A stretch of DNA of 64,000 nucleotides from JAJCYX01 sp965243825 (GTDB lineage: Bacteria > Chloroflexota > Dehalococcoidia > Lucifugimonadales > Lucifugimonadaceae), in contig CBDEVT010000001.1 in the NCBI GenBank assembly GCA_965243825.1, positions 186,001-250,000 of the forward strand, given 5' to 3'. The notes below the pieces were generated by a model. The model saw nothing but the letters and a program-made list of their open reading frames with translations. It had not been told where the DNA came from and searched no databases. This document shows, piece by piece, positions 9,111 through 18,043 of this stretch (the first letter of the stretch is position 1; the number at the start of each line of letters is the position of its first letter). The translations under genes were made by a program, and so were the position numbers.

Positions 9111-12100
9111 ATGGCCAGCACCGCCATAGACCTGAAGCCGAATGATCCACAGATTCGCGAGCGCCGCCCAAACCGGCCCGGTTTGCGCAGTTTCCTAGTA
9201 GCAATCCTGGCGTTTTTTGCGCTGGTCGCGAGCCTTCGGTCCGAGCAGATCGTGGTCTGGATGCTGGCCAGAGATCTAGTGACTGAATCCGGCGCAGATA
9301 GCCTGCCGAGCACGATTCAGAACACGGGTATCATCGCCGCGATCCTGTTCGGAGCGTTTGCCTGGCGACTGATCGCCTGGCCGATTAGCCTTGCACTGCC
9401 ACCGTGGATCGTCTCGCTGCCTCGGCTTTTACTGGCCCACCTCCTGCGCGCTACGGACTATGCCATGCGTGAATTTATGCGGTGGGTCGAGGTGATCAGA
9501 TCTAAAGCGACAGTGTCGATCAGAGGCGCTGTGGCGCTTCTTAGCTCATCGGGCAGGTCCCTGGCTTCCTCCACGCTAGCCCTACTTTCATGGGCCTTAA
9601 ACCCCGTGCACATTGTCTCTCGTTGGCTCAAAAACATATGGCGCTTCATCAAGTCGACCACCAGTGCGGTTATCGGGATTGTCATTGGTTGCGCGGGCTA
9701 CGTCGAATCTCAACTTGAAAAGGCCTTTTCCCTTTTGTGGCGCAGCACGCGACAAGCGATCGACTTCGCGATGGGATCGCTATTCGTCATCGCGATCAAG
9801 ATTCGCCGCGTGCTGAATTGGATGCTCCACCTACTAGCTCGCCCGGCACGCGTCCTGATACTGGCCCGGAGAGTCGTTATTGGGCTTTCAGGCATATCGC
9901 TGATTTTCGTATGGAAAGGCACAGAGGTTCTCGTAGGCGGCGTCATCGCCGTCACGCGGTTGACTCTGGGTTTGCTGGTCTTGATGACGGGTCGAGGGGT
10001 TCGTTTCTGGCGAGTAATTACCGCGTTAACTGCATATGTCACCCGCCGGTTCGCGTTGGTGATGCCCAACGTGATCCGCAGCTTCCTTGAATCCGCAGCA
10101 ACGGTATCGCGGCGGGTGCTTAGGCTCCTCACGGTGACCGTAACGGCATGCAAGCAGCAGATCTTCGAACCTGTCGTCAGGGCCGTCATGTTCCTGGCAC
10201 GCGGCCTCTGGTCAAGGATTTCACAAGTCATCGCGAAGATAGTGAGTTGGATCGCGTTTTTCTGGATAGTCCTGGCTTCAACCTGGGGCGCGGTTGCAGG
10301 CTTCTTCTATCGGTCGCTCGTCCGAGCGGTTCGGTCTCTCGTGTCGCTTTTCGTCGCGCTAGTGAGGCCGGTCTGGCTAGCTGCCTCCCTGATTACTCGT
10401 ACGCTGTGTCGAACTGCAGTAGGCGGCGGCGAGATACTTCGCATGGTCGTCCGAGTGATATGGCACACGGTGAAGCTTTTCGGAAATGGAGTCTACTGGC
10501 CTGGGAAGTGGACACTCGTTTCCCTTGTGCAGCTAACGATCTACGCTCTCAAGCATACCGGTAAGGTAATTAGCTTCGGATACAAGACCGGGGCAGCTAC
10601 GGTCGGTCTTCTTGCTGGATTCGCCCGCCAACTAGTCCGGTTACTCGCATTGCTGTTCAACCGGGTAGGCGCGCGATTGGCCGCGATCGCAAGCGCTGCG
10701 GTCAAATCTGCATCGTCAGCCCGCGTCGCCGTGTGGTCAGCGGTCAAAACCCGGGTTGTACAGATCACATCTCCAGTGGTTCGCGCCACTGGTGTTGCTA
10801 CCGTGGTCCTTGGCCACTCGTTGCGTGTCGCGCTGCTGACCGTCACGCGCCAAGCAAATCATGCGGCTCGATTTGGGCTCCGACTCGGTGGGTACGCACA
10901 TCGATTTCTGGCGACGGCGATTAAGGGCATTATCAAAGAACTACTGGTAGCCGGAGCGGCTGTTTCTCAAGGCCTGAGAACCATTGCGTCGCTCTGCATC
11001 CGTGTTGGATTTTTGCCAATAGGAACGGTAACGCTTGCCGTGACCGCTCTCCTACTGAGATCTGCCAGCGCAATGCTAAGTCGACTGGCGCACGACACAG
11101 GGGCATTGATAGCGCTTTTCAGCCGAATGGTGGCGCGCCCTGTTGTGGCTGTTGTGGCGGCGGTCGGTCAGCTATGGGCTTACGTATCGAGAGCAATCGA
11201 AGCATTCACCCGACGTTCCCGGGGTGGTGTTTCTTCGCTCAGCAGCGAACTCGCGGGATTAATCACGAATCTGATCGCTCATCTCGAAAGAGTCCCTCGA
11301 GCCCTTAACAGGAAGGCAAAACGAGCCGGTCGACAAGCAGGCACTGGCCTCGCGAGCCTAATCGCCGAGTCGCGAAAGATGGCACGGGTAATCGTCGAAC
11401 TTGGCCCCACCGTTGCGATGGTCCTGCGTGCTCGCTCCGTCGACCTCGGCGAAAAGGCAAATCGTGCACTCCACACAACATCGACAGCCATCGCCGTGGC
11501 CGTGATCGTGGTAGCTGGAGGTTTTTCGTACCTTGGCTTCACCCTGACGCGCCCGGAGCCACCCCTGATTCTTCACCACTGGACCACCGATGACCTGACA
11601 CATGACGGTCTGCTGAACGAGATGGCGGCCAGATTCAATTCTGAGGGACATCTCACACAGTCCGGCCGGCGATTCGAGGTCCGCGTCACTACCGTTTCGA
11701 TAGACGCTATGATCGACTTCCTAACGGCAGCGACGCCTCCCGGTGGTGGCTCTTCAGCCCCGTCCAGAAATTCTGATGAATACCTCGGAGATCGGTCTGA
11801 ACTGCCGACGATAGTCACCGCTCCTTCTACGCACTGGTTCACCGGCCTGAACCACTCCGTTGGTCAAGAGTTGGTCGGTACCGAAAGCGCTGAGATCATT
11901 GCGAGCACCACTGTCGGAGTAGCGACCTATCGTGATATGGCAGAGTGCCTTGGATGGCCTGCGTCGTCGTTCGGGTTTGACGACCTCTGGGAGTTAAAGA
12001 GCGACCCGGACGGCTGGTCTTCGACAGGCTGTCCTCATAGCAGCTGGGGCCGCAAACCGCTGGTCTCATTCACCGACCCGGCGACGTCCAGCGTAAGCCG

Positions 12101-13292
12101 CAGTGTCCTGATCAACCTCTACGCGAAAAGCTCAGAAACAGCCCCGGCCGAGTTGGCGATGGAGGATGTCAGCGACCCGACCGCGGAGGCCTACATCCAT
12201 CGGTTCCAGGACATGATCGACCGGTTCTCCGGTGACAGCGCCGCTATGGTTTCTGCAATCGAACAAGGCCGCAGATTCGGACACTTCTTCGTGACCTCCC
12301 AGGCTGACCTGGCGAGGCTCAGCACAGAAGAGAACCGCACCGGTTCGGACGCCATGGTGATGATGTATCCAGAAGAGGGCGCGATCGTACACAGATTTTG
12401 CGCATGCGTCGTGCAGGGTGACTGGGTGAGCGAAGAAGAGTCTTCGGCAGCTCAGACCTGGTCACAGTATCTGCTCGAAGAGCCGCAACATACACGCTTT
12501 GTCAACTCTGGATTCCGCTCGCCAGTCAGTGCGGCATCCGCATCCGGTCTTGTGTCTTCCGGTCCAAAGTTTGTCGACGTTGCTAACGTGCTTCCAGACG
12601 TGAACGTCGGGATCATCGAGGCATGGAGCGACATAAAAAGGCCGTCGGTCGTCGTCTACGCGATCGATACGTCAGGCTCCATGCTTGGTCCCAAGATGGG
12701 TCAGGCGAAGGCCGGCTTGACCGCGGCTCTGGACGGGCTGTCACCAAACAGCCAGACCGGATTGGTGAGGTTCTCTGACTCGGTCACCGTCGCTGCTGAT
12801 GTCAGGCCGTTATCGGATGTGAGAGCGACGCTAGACATGGAGATCGATCGGCTCTCGGCCCGCGGTGAAACGGCTCTTTACGACGCCGTCGAAACGGCGG
12901 TCAGGATAGCCGACGAGGCAGATAGCCCACCGGGAACTTCCCGCGCCGTTGTTGTGCTCACGGATGGGCAGGCGAATAGAGGCGATTCGAAGCTGGACGA
13001 TGTGGTCAGGATGGAATCTGTCAACGAAAAGGCGATCGCGCAGTTCGACGGGCTGGAAGGCGGTGGCCGTCCCGTGCAGTCGGACGGAGTGGAGGTTTCT
13101 GTGACTGAAATCTTCGGGGTCGATCTTCTCATCGAAACAGAGCACGAAATCCAGGTGTTCCTCATTGGTATCGGAGGCGATGTGAACCTCGATGTAGCGC
13201 GCGTGCTGGCGGAGGCGACAGGGGCAGAGTTCAAAGGGGTTGCAGGAGACGACCTGGCGAATGTGCTCGAGCAGTTCAGCGGCTACTTCTAA
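9111..13292 (+). CDS. Giant basic membrane protein fused to solute-binding + VWA domains (1393 aa)
   Basis: The start is well set by GGAGGAG seven bases before the ATG. After a membrane segment near residues 27-45, some 700 residues consist of repeated hydrophobic and Arg/Lys-rich helical stretches with very few acidic residues. I recognise no family in this part. A clear membrane helix (IAVAVIVVAGGFSYLGF, about 790-810) follows, then a solute-binding-like domain (about 820-1170) and a VWA domain with metal site D1186-T-S-G-S. The last 600 residues are paralogous to the protein at 26476 and also end in YF. The gene is divergent from the kinase operon, and the next gene lies 42 bp downstream. 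Confidence 0.8.
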   Translation: MASTAIDLKPNDPQIRERRPNRPGLRSFLVAILAFFALVASLRSEQIVVWMLARDLVTESGADSLPSTIQNTGIIAAILFGAFAWRLIAWPISLALPPWIVSLPRLLLAHLLRATDYAMREFMRWVEVIRSKATVSIRGAVALLSSSGRSLASSTLALLSWALNPVHIVSRWLKNIWRFIKSTTSAVIGIVIGCAGYVESQLEKAFSLLWRSTRQAIDFAMGSLFVIAIKIRRVLNWMLHLLARPARVLILARRVVIGLSGISLIFVWKGTEVLVGGVIAVTRLTLGLLVLMTGRGVRFWRVITALTAYVTRRFALVMPNVIRSFLESAATVSRRVLRLLTVTVTACKQQIFEPVVRAVMFLARGLWSRISQVIAKIVSWIAFFWIVLASTWGAVAGFFYRSLVRAVRSLVSLFVALVRPVWLAASLITRTLCRTAVGGGEILRMVVRVIWHTVKLFGNGVYWPGKWTLVSLVQLTIYALKHTGKVISFGYKTGAATVGLLAGFARQLVRLLALLFNRVGARLAAIASAAVKSASSARVAVWSAVKTRVVQITSPVVRATGVATVVLGHSLRVALLTVTRQANHAARFGLRLGGYAHRFLATAIKGIIKELLVAGAAVSQGLRTIASLCIRVGFLPIGTVTLAVTALLLRSASAMLSRLAHDTGALIALFSRMVARPVVAVVAAVGQLWAYVSRAIEAFTRRSRGGVSSLSSELAGLITNLIAHLERVPRALNRKAKRAGRQAGTGLASLIAESRKMARVIVELGPTVAMVLRARSVDLGEKANRALHTTSTAIAVAVIVVAGGFSYLGFTLTRPEPPLILHHWTTDDLTHDGLLNEMAARFNSEGHLTQSGRRFEVRVTTVSIDAMIDFLTAATPPGGGSSAPSRNSDEYLGDRSELPTIVTAPSTHWFTGLNHSVGQELVGTESAEIIASTTVGVATYRDMAECLGWPASSFGFDDLWELKSDPDGWSSTGCPHSSWGRKPLVSFTDPATSSVSRSVLINLYAKSSETAPAELAMEDVSDPTAEAYIHRFQDMIDRFSGDSAAMVSAIEQGRRFGHFFVTSQADLARLSTEENRTGSDAMVMMYPEEGAIVHRFCACVVQGDWVSEEESSAAQTWSQYLLEEPQHTRFVNSGFRSPVSAASASGLVSSGPKFVDVANVLPDVNVGIIEAWSDIKRPSVVVYAIDTSGSMLGPKMGQAKAGLTAALDGLSPNSQTGLVRFSDSVTVAADVRPLSDVRATLDMEIDRLSARGETALYDAVETAVRIADEADSPPGTSRAVVVLTDGQANRGDSKLDDVVRMESVNEKAIAQFDGLEGGGRPVQSDGVEVSVTEIFGVDLLIETEHEIQVFLIGIGGDVNLDVARVLAEATGAEFKGVAGDDLANVLEQFSGYF

Positions 13293-13334
13293 CGATCTAA
13301 GTCGTTACAGACGGTTTTTGCACGATGGTGAAAG

Positions 13335-14063
13335 ATGAAACTGTTTGAGAACTTAATAGGTCCTTCGCGGAGGCGAGTCCAGCGCGGACAGAATCCAGTG
13401 ACAACCGGCGCTTCAAACGCCATGTACGCAATATCCACCTACATCGGAAATGTGGCCGAAGCGGCCGCGTCGATCGGTGATCTTATGCGAGGCAAGGAAC
13501 CACACGAAGAAGGGTACGTTGATGAGGGAGTCCGCCAGACCGTATCGACCGACGAACAGCGAATTGATGACTCAACTAAATCGGTCGAGCGGAAACACCA
13601 CCTCGACCCGCTCATCCCAACCGAAACCGAGGACTGTGATGAACTAGTCTCATTCCAAGAAGCACTTGGAAAGGGGTTCAGACTGCTTAACAGTCCCGAC
13701 AGACTGGCTAACTCGAAGCTGGCAATGCTGCTCCCTAACCTTATTCGAATGACTCTTTGGAAAACTCAAGGTTCACGCGTTGGTGACCCAACAGATGTCG
13801 AGAGATACTCGGCCTTGCGGTCCCTGATACAGGACTCAATCGAATCGCTACGGCCAGAGAACTTCGAGACCAACCCGACCTCACGTGCTGCAGAGTGCTA
13901 CACGGCATTGAAGGAGCAGTATCTCGAGGGTCGCCCGGCCTCACAAATTGCGAGCCGATTATGCCTGGCAGAGCGCACATTCTTTCACCGGCGTCGTGCC
14001 GGACTGAAGATCATCGCGGCTGATCTGTATATGCGAGAACTGCGGGAGGGCGGTCATGGCTAA
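13335..14063 (+). CDS. HTH-like regulator, short member of a new family
   Basis: 242 aa. The N-terminal half is polar and probably disordered. The C-terminal part from about residue 115 contains RLANSKLAMLLPNLIRMTLW, then LRSLIQDSIESLRP, then EQYLEGRPASQIASRLCLAERT, which looks like a helix-turn-helix. The same three blocks in the same order are found at the C-terminus of the 420-aa protein at 25126. Both genes sit directly downstream of a solute-binding/VWA gene. DNA binding is inferred from the helix pattern; I do not know a named family. Co-transcription with the 1393-aa gene is likely given the 42-bp gap. Confidence 0.6.
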   Translation: MKLFENLIGPSRRRVQRGQNPVTTGASNAMYAISTYIGNVAEAAASIGDLMRGKEPHEEGYVDEGVRQTVSTDEQRIDDSTKSVERKHHLDPLIPTETEDCDELVSFQEALGKGFRLLNSPDRLANSKLAMLLPNLIRMTLWKTQGSRVGDPTDVERYSALRSLIQDSIESLRPENFETNPTSRAAECYTALKEQYLEGRPASQIASRLCLAERTFFHRRRAGLKIIAADLYMRELREGGHG

Positions 14064-14093
14064 ATAGGCAGCGGCTCGGCGGGTCGCAAATGC

Positions 14094-14873
14094 TCAGCCC
14101 TCGTCGATAGTTGCCACAACGGCAGTGCTATTGTCATGCCCTCCTCGCCTGTTGGCGAACTCGACAAGATGCGCCGCAACTTCTGGTGGTCTGCCTTTCG
14201 CAAGAACCTGGGCAATTTCCTGATCGCTCATCTCAAGCGTGACGCCGTCCGTGCAGACCAAAAAACGATCTCCTGGCATGATCTCAACATTTGTAGTGTC
14301 GACTTTCACAGTTGGATCGATGCCGACTGCCCGCGTGATTACATGCCGTTTGGGATGTTCTTCGGCTTCCTCACGCGTGAGTACACCTGCCATGACTTGC
14401 TCCTCGACAAAGCGATGATCCATCGTCAATTGCTGTAGTCTGCCGCCGCGTTGCAGGTAAATCCTGCTATCGCCAACATGGGCCAGGTATCCTTGGTGGC
14501 TGGCGATCAGCAAACAGGAGATGGTCGTCCCCATGCCGTGCAGCGAATTGGCCTTGGCAGCCCGCATCACTTCACGGTTAGCAGCTTCGACCGCCCGTTT
14601 GAGAACTCGGTTGGGATCAGGCTCTGTACCGTCGACATTGTGAGCGGCAATCGACCTGACGATGTGTTGAACGGCAGTGTTGCTGGCGACGTCTCCGGCG
14701 AGGTGCCCGCCAATTCCGTCACCTACCACGAGGAGCGCAGCAGGTCCAAGGCCGAGCAGCTCGCGCTCGATAACTGCGAACGAATCTTCGTTCCGGTCCC
14801 TGACAAGACCGCGGTCCGTTTGAGCGCCTGTTGAGATCGAATACATCGGTCTTGAGTTGAACCTCATGACCAA
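14094..14873 (-). CDS. PP2C-type Ser/Thr protein phosphatase
   Basis: 259 aa, the usual bacterial PP2C size (Stp/PstP type). Metal-binding motifs are present in order: RDRNEDSF (D30 region), VVGDGIGGH (D52-G53), CTDGVTLEMSD (about 205-215) and GGHDNSTAVV (about 244-253). It removes phosphate from Ser/Thr residues and is the natural opponent of the kinase at 7126. No membrane segment is seen, so it is cytoplasmic. It lies 80 bp downstream of the FHA gene on the same strand, probably one operon. Met10 (MYSISTGAQTDRG) is an alternative start. It is convergent with the HTH gene at 13335. Confidence 0.92.
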   Translation of the reverse strand: MVMRFNSRPMYSISTGAQTDRGLVRDRNEDSFAVIERELLGLGPAALLVVGDGIGGHLAGDVASNTAVQHIVRSIAAHNVDGTEPDPNRVLKRAVEAANREVMRAAKANSLHGMGTTISCLLIASHQGYLAHVGDSRIYLQRGGRLQQLTMDHRFVEEQVMAGVLTREEAEEHPKRHVITRAVGIDPTVKVDTTNVEIMPGDRFLVCTDGVTLEMSDQEIAQVLAKGRPPEVAAHLVEFANRRGGHDNSTAVVATIDEG

Positions 14874-14953
14874 TTCTGGGGCAATTTGAGAGGCGCGCCG
14901 TGTCCGTTTCTGACGAAATGCTTACATTCTGCGCTGCCAAGATGGAATCGGCT

Positions 14954-15658
14954 TCATTCCCTTAGTTCTGGGGGGATCACCATCTTGTAGCCCAGCCCCC
15001 GAATGTTCTGTATCAGCTGCGGACCGCCCAGAAACTCTTCCAGCCGCTTCCTAACTATGCGGACCGCGACATGGATCTCGTTGTCGGTCACGTCCTGTGG
15101 CTGCCTATGAGGCCAGCCGATTCTTGCAATGGAATGGAACGTGCAGAGCTTACCTTCGTTCTCATACAGCAATGCAACGATGTCAAATAGTCGGCGGGGC
15201 ATCGCAGGTGCTAATGGGACCAGCCCGAGAAATAGTTCGCGTGCCGCCCTATCCACGACGAACGCTTTTTTCTCCGGCACATAGATCTGTGTGACTGTAC
15301 GAGGCTCGTCAACATACTCGAGCCTGACGACATCCTGCGCCAGCTCGATCACATCGCCATGCTTTATCAGAAAAGGATTGGAGTCCAGTCGTCGACCATT
15401 GCAGAACGTGCCATTGCGGCTGCCGAGGTCGCGAATCGTGTGCCTTCCGTTGAGCTCCGATATTTCGGCATGCCTGCCTGACACAAAAGTGCTGGATACC
15501 TGCACATCTGCGTCAGTCGATCGGCCGAGCACGATCGGATTGGTCGCGAGCTCAAACTGAGCCCCGGAGTTTTCGCCTGCTGTTATGACAAGACTCGGCA
15601 TGTCGCGAATTAGTAAATAGTCAGGCAACAAATTTAACAGATTCAACTCGACTCTCAT
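14954..15658 (-). CDS. FHA domain + winged-helix DNA-binding protein
   Basis: 234 aa. The FHA domain (about 22-105) has the phosphothreonine-binding set G45-R46, S60-G-R-H63 and N82-G83. The C-terminal part (about 140-230) resembles an OmpR-type winged helix: DNEIHVAVRIVRKRLEE followed by IQNIRGLGYKMV, the wing consensus. The protein could therefore read kinase output and bind DNA without a receiver domain. It precedes the PP2C gene and diverges from the TelA-like gene across 127 bp, a region it may regulate. Met20 (MPSLVITAGENSG) may be the true start. FHA recognition of the adjacent kinase or its targets is inferred. Confidence 0.88.
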   Translation of the reverse strand: MRVELNLLNLLPDYLLIRDMPSLVITAGENSGAQFELATNPIVLGRSTDADVQVSSTFVSGRHAEISELNGRHTIRDLGSRNGTFCNGRRLDSNPFLIKHGDVIELAQDVVRLEYVDEPRTVTQIYVPEKKAFVVDRAARELFLGLVPLAPAMPRRLFDIVALLYENEGKLCTFHSIARIGWPHRQPQDVTDNEIHVAVRIVRKRLEEFLGGPQLIQNIRGLGYKMVIPPELRE

Positions 15659-15785
15659 CCGGTCCGTCGTCTGTAAGAGAGACGTCAGAAAGCGTACGGC
15701 CCACTGTCACACAGGACTACTGATCCCGGGCGATCCTTCAGCCAAATAATGACAAGGTGCCTGCTCACGGATCATCCGGTTCCGA

Positions 15786-17024
15786 TTGTCAGCACTTGAT
15801 TTGAGGAGGTCGCGCGTGAACACCCAGTATTCGCCCAATCCAGCTCAGGTTGATGAAGATGCAATTCAGACGACGCCCACTCTGGGTATGAGCTCAGAGA
15901 GACCGGTGCCATCCACCGGGATTTCGGATGAGCAGGCGACCGCGATAGAAGTCGAGGCGGAAAGAATGGTCAACCAGGCGCTTCAGTCGGAAGGCTCTGA
16001 CGAGATGAGCGTCCTGGACGGCATCAACAATGTAGGCATGGTCGCTCAGCGAGGTGCAGCCGAAAAGCTCGGCCAGTTCAAAGCGAAGGTCGGCGAATCA
16101 CTCACCAATGGCGGCTCCGGTAACGAGATCTCGTCAGGTCTCCGAAACCTCAGAAGGACACTCGACCAGATCAACCCGACGAGAAAGCCCAAGGGCATCG
16201 ATCGCGTGGCTCAGCACGTCCCGCTCCTCTCAAGCCGGTACGGGCCGTTGGGAATCCTCAAGCGGATCGCGATCAAATACGAACCGGTCTCGGTCCAGAT
16301 CGTTGAACTGGAGAACAACCTGCGGCAGGGTCGCGCGATGCTCGTCAAAGACAACGTCGAACTGCGTAAACTGTATCAGCAGATTGAGATTCAGCAGCAG
16401 AAGCTGAGACAGGCTATCTACTTCGGTGAACTGATCGCGTATGGCGTTGAGACACAGCTTGCCGGAATTGAGGACGAATCGAAGCGAATTCGGCTAGAAG
16501 ATGCTCACTACAACGTGATGATGAGGGTGATGAACCTTCGAAGCATGGAAGCTGTCCACAACCAGTATTTCCTGAGCATCGAGATGAGCCGCCAGAACAA
16601 TGTTCGGCTCGGCCAGGCGGTGGAGCACACACTCTCTCTCGCCACGAACGTGATCACGATCGGGATTGCTATCCAGTACGCAATGGCTCGACAGCAAGTC
16701 ATCGGAGAAGTTACGACGCGAACGCGCACCTTCCTGGCCGACGTCATCACCGGAAACGCCGCCGTGATCAAGCAGCACACAACCGAGATTGGAGACCTGT
16801 ATACCAACCCGGTGATTGCAACCGAAAAGATCACACAGGCTCACAACGATCTCGTCGAGGCACTGGACTCAGCGGAACAGCTCAGGCAAGACGGGCTGGC
16901 GCGCATCGGAGAGAACATCGCCGAGTTGTCCCGGATGTCCAGGGAGGTCGAAGAGAAACTGAACGGAGTCGAGGGAGTGAGTCGCACCATCGCCTCTGGT
17001 CCAAGAGGTGAATCGGGCGCGTAA
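15786..17024 (+). CDS. TelA/KlaA-family protein (toxic anion resistance family)
   Basis: 412 aa, all-helical and with no membrane segment. After a variable N-terminus the core (about 125-400) shows the TelA pattern: KGIDRVAQHVPLLSSRYGP, then VELENNLRQGRAMLVKDNVE with long helices and ITIGIAIQYAMARQQ. The family name comes from tellurite-resistance plasmids, but members are general envelope or stress proteins that often occur with TerC/TerY-type VWA modules. Here the VWA, kinase, phosphatase and FHA neighbours fit that association. Actual tellurite resistance is not implied. The alternative is a purely structural coiled-coil protein. Confidence 0.75.
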   Translation: MSALDLRRSRVNTQYSPNPAQVDEDAIQTTPTLGMSSERPVPSTGISDEQATAIEVEAERMVNQALQSEGSDEMSVLDGINNVGMVAQRGAAEKLGQFKAKVGESLTNGGSGNEISSGLRNLRRTLDQINPTRKPKGIDRVAQHVPLLSSRYGPLGILKRIAIKYEPVSVQIVELENNLRQGRAMLVKDNVELRKLYQQIEIQQQKLRQAIYFGELIAYGVETQLAGIEDESKRIRLEDAHYNVMMRVMNLRSMEAVHNQYFLSIEMSRQNNVRLGQAVEHTLSLATNVITIGIAIQYAMARQQVIGEVTTRTRTFLADVITGNAAVIKQHTTEIGDLYTNPVIATEKITQAHNDLVEALDSAEQLRQDGLARIGENIAELSRMSREVEEKLNGVEGVSRTIASGPRGESGA

Positions 17025-17267
17025 CTCCGGCGGACATCAATAACCAAGTCTGGCACGGTTACTACCTAAGTCGGCCACCGCACCCGCTTTGCCGTAGTGC
17101 TGGACCCCCCTGCCATATTTCAGGTCTGCGGCCGCGTCCCGGACAACTGCGCATAGCTTTAGCGAGGATCTGGAGTCGACTTCGCCGCCGGTTGTTCGGA
17201 GCAGGAAGTAAGGAATTGTGCAGACCTGTTGCAGTTCGCTGCACTCTCACCAGTCTAGGCTTTTCAA

Positions 17268-17723
17268 ATGGAGCCGACGCCAAAGTTATTTATACTCATC
17301 CCGCTCGAAGCGGGTATCGACCACCTCGAGCAACACGTGCGCCGAGCAGCAGCGTGCGCTATTCAACAGCTGCTCGACCCGACGCGGCCCGACGTCAAGG
17401 CTCCTGTAGCGGCAACGGGTTCACACTCGAAACCTGTATCGCCACCGCGCGGACCGTCGGGAGGTTTCACACCGCGTCAACTCGAAGTACTGACGCTGGC
17501 AATTCAGGGACAGACCAATAGACAGATCGCAGGCAGCCTGAATATCAGCCCGAACACGGTCGCCAGACATATAGCGAACATCTATGCGCAATCGGGTGTA
17601 AAGAGCCGCGCTGCTTTGGCCACTCACGCGCTCGCGAACGGGCTTGTGCAAGCCTCGCCGGATGATGCTTTAGCGAAAACGGACCATGTAGTCCGGTCTG
17701 ATCTACATGGTATGTCCGAGTGA
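17268..17723 (+). CDS. Small LuxR-type HTH protein
   Basis: 151 aa. The C-terminal half (about 65-130) is a LuxR/GerE helix-turn-helix: FTPRQLEVLTLAIQGQTNRQ, then IAGSLNISPNTVARHIANIY. The first 60 residues match no receiver or sensor domain that I recognise. The domain is similar to the C-terminal HTH of the large regulators at 45320 and 51629, so this may be a free-standing regulator or a surviving fragment of such a protein. The ATG at 17268 has only a weak ribosome-binding site. It closes the kinase/FHA block. Confidence 0.65.
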   Translation: MEPTPKLFILIPLEAGIDHLEQHVRRAAACAIQQLLDPTRPDVKAPVAATGSHSKPVSPPRGPSGGFTPRQLEVLTLAIQGQTNRQIAGSLNISPNTVARHIANIYAQSGVKSRAALATHALANGLVQASPDDALAKTDHVVRSDLHGMSE

Positions 17724-18043
17724 TGACACCCTTCGAAACCGTTGCTAGCTTCGGCACCTAACAGAACGGTTACGGATTCTTCTTCTTTACCTGCGACGAA
17801 ACGCGCGTCGGATTGACAGGAATCCGAGCATCAGTGTCACCCTGATCCCGACAAAAGCGGCATTTTGTCCACGAGTCTTGCAGGCATTTGCAGCCCCGCG
17901 ACAGATCGATGCAGTTCAGACCCCGCACACTCGTGCCGTCGGCGACTGAGCTGACGCTACGTGTAGTCGTGTAATTCAGACCCGGTCCTGAAACCGGTTC
18001 GACTATCGCAGACTGCTCCACCGACTAACTACTGGAGGAACAG
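17724..18043 (+). other. Intergenic region without a gene
   Basis: 320 bp between the small LuxR gene and the first OppA-type gene. Neither strand has a convincing reading frame. CTACTGGAGGAACAG just before 18044 is the ribosome-binding site of the next gene. The pair GGTCCTGAAACCGG near 17980 is a weak inverted repeat. I cannot assign a promoter with confidence. Confidence 0.4.

Noticed and set aside
9710..10231. 173-aa minus-strand open frame inside the 1393-aa gene
   Set aside because: Thr/Arg-rich antisense composition; the plus-strand gene has a strong start and paralogous domains.
15786..17024. Tellurite resistance operon
   Set aside because: Only a TelA-like gene is present; TerB, TerC, TerD and TerE are missing, so the resistance label is not justified.
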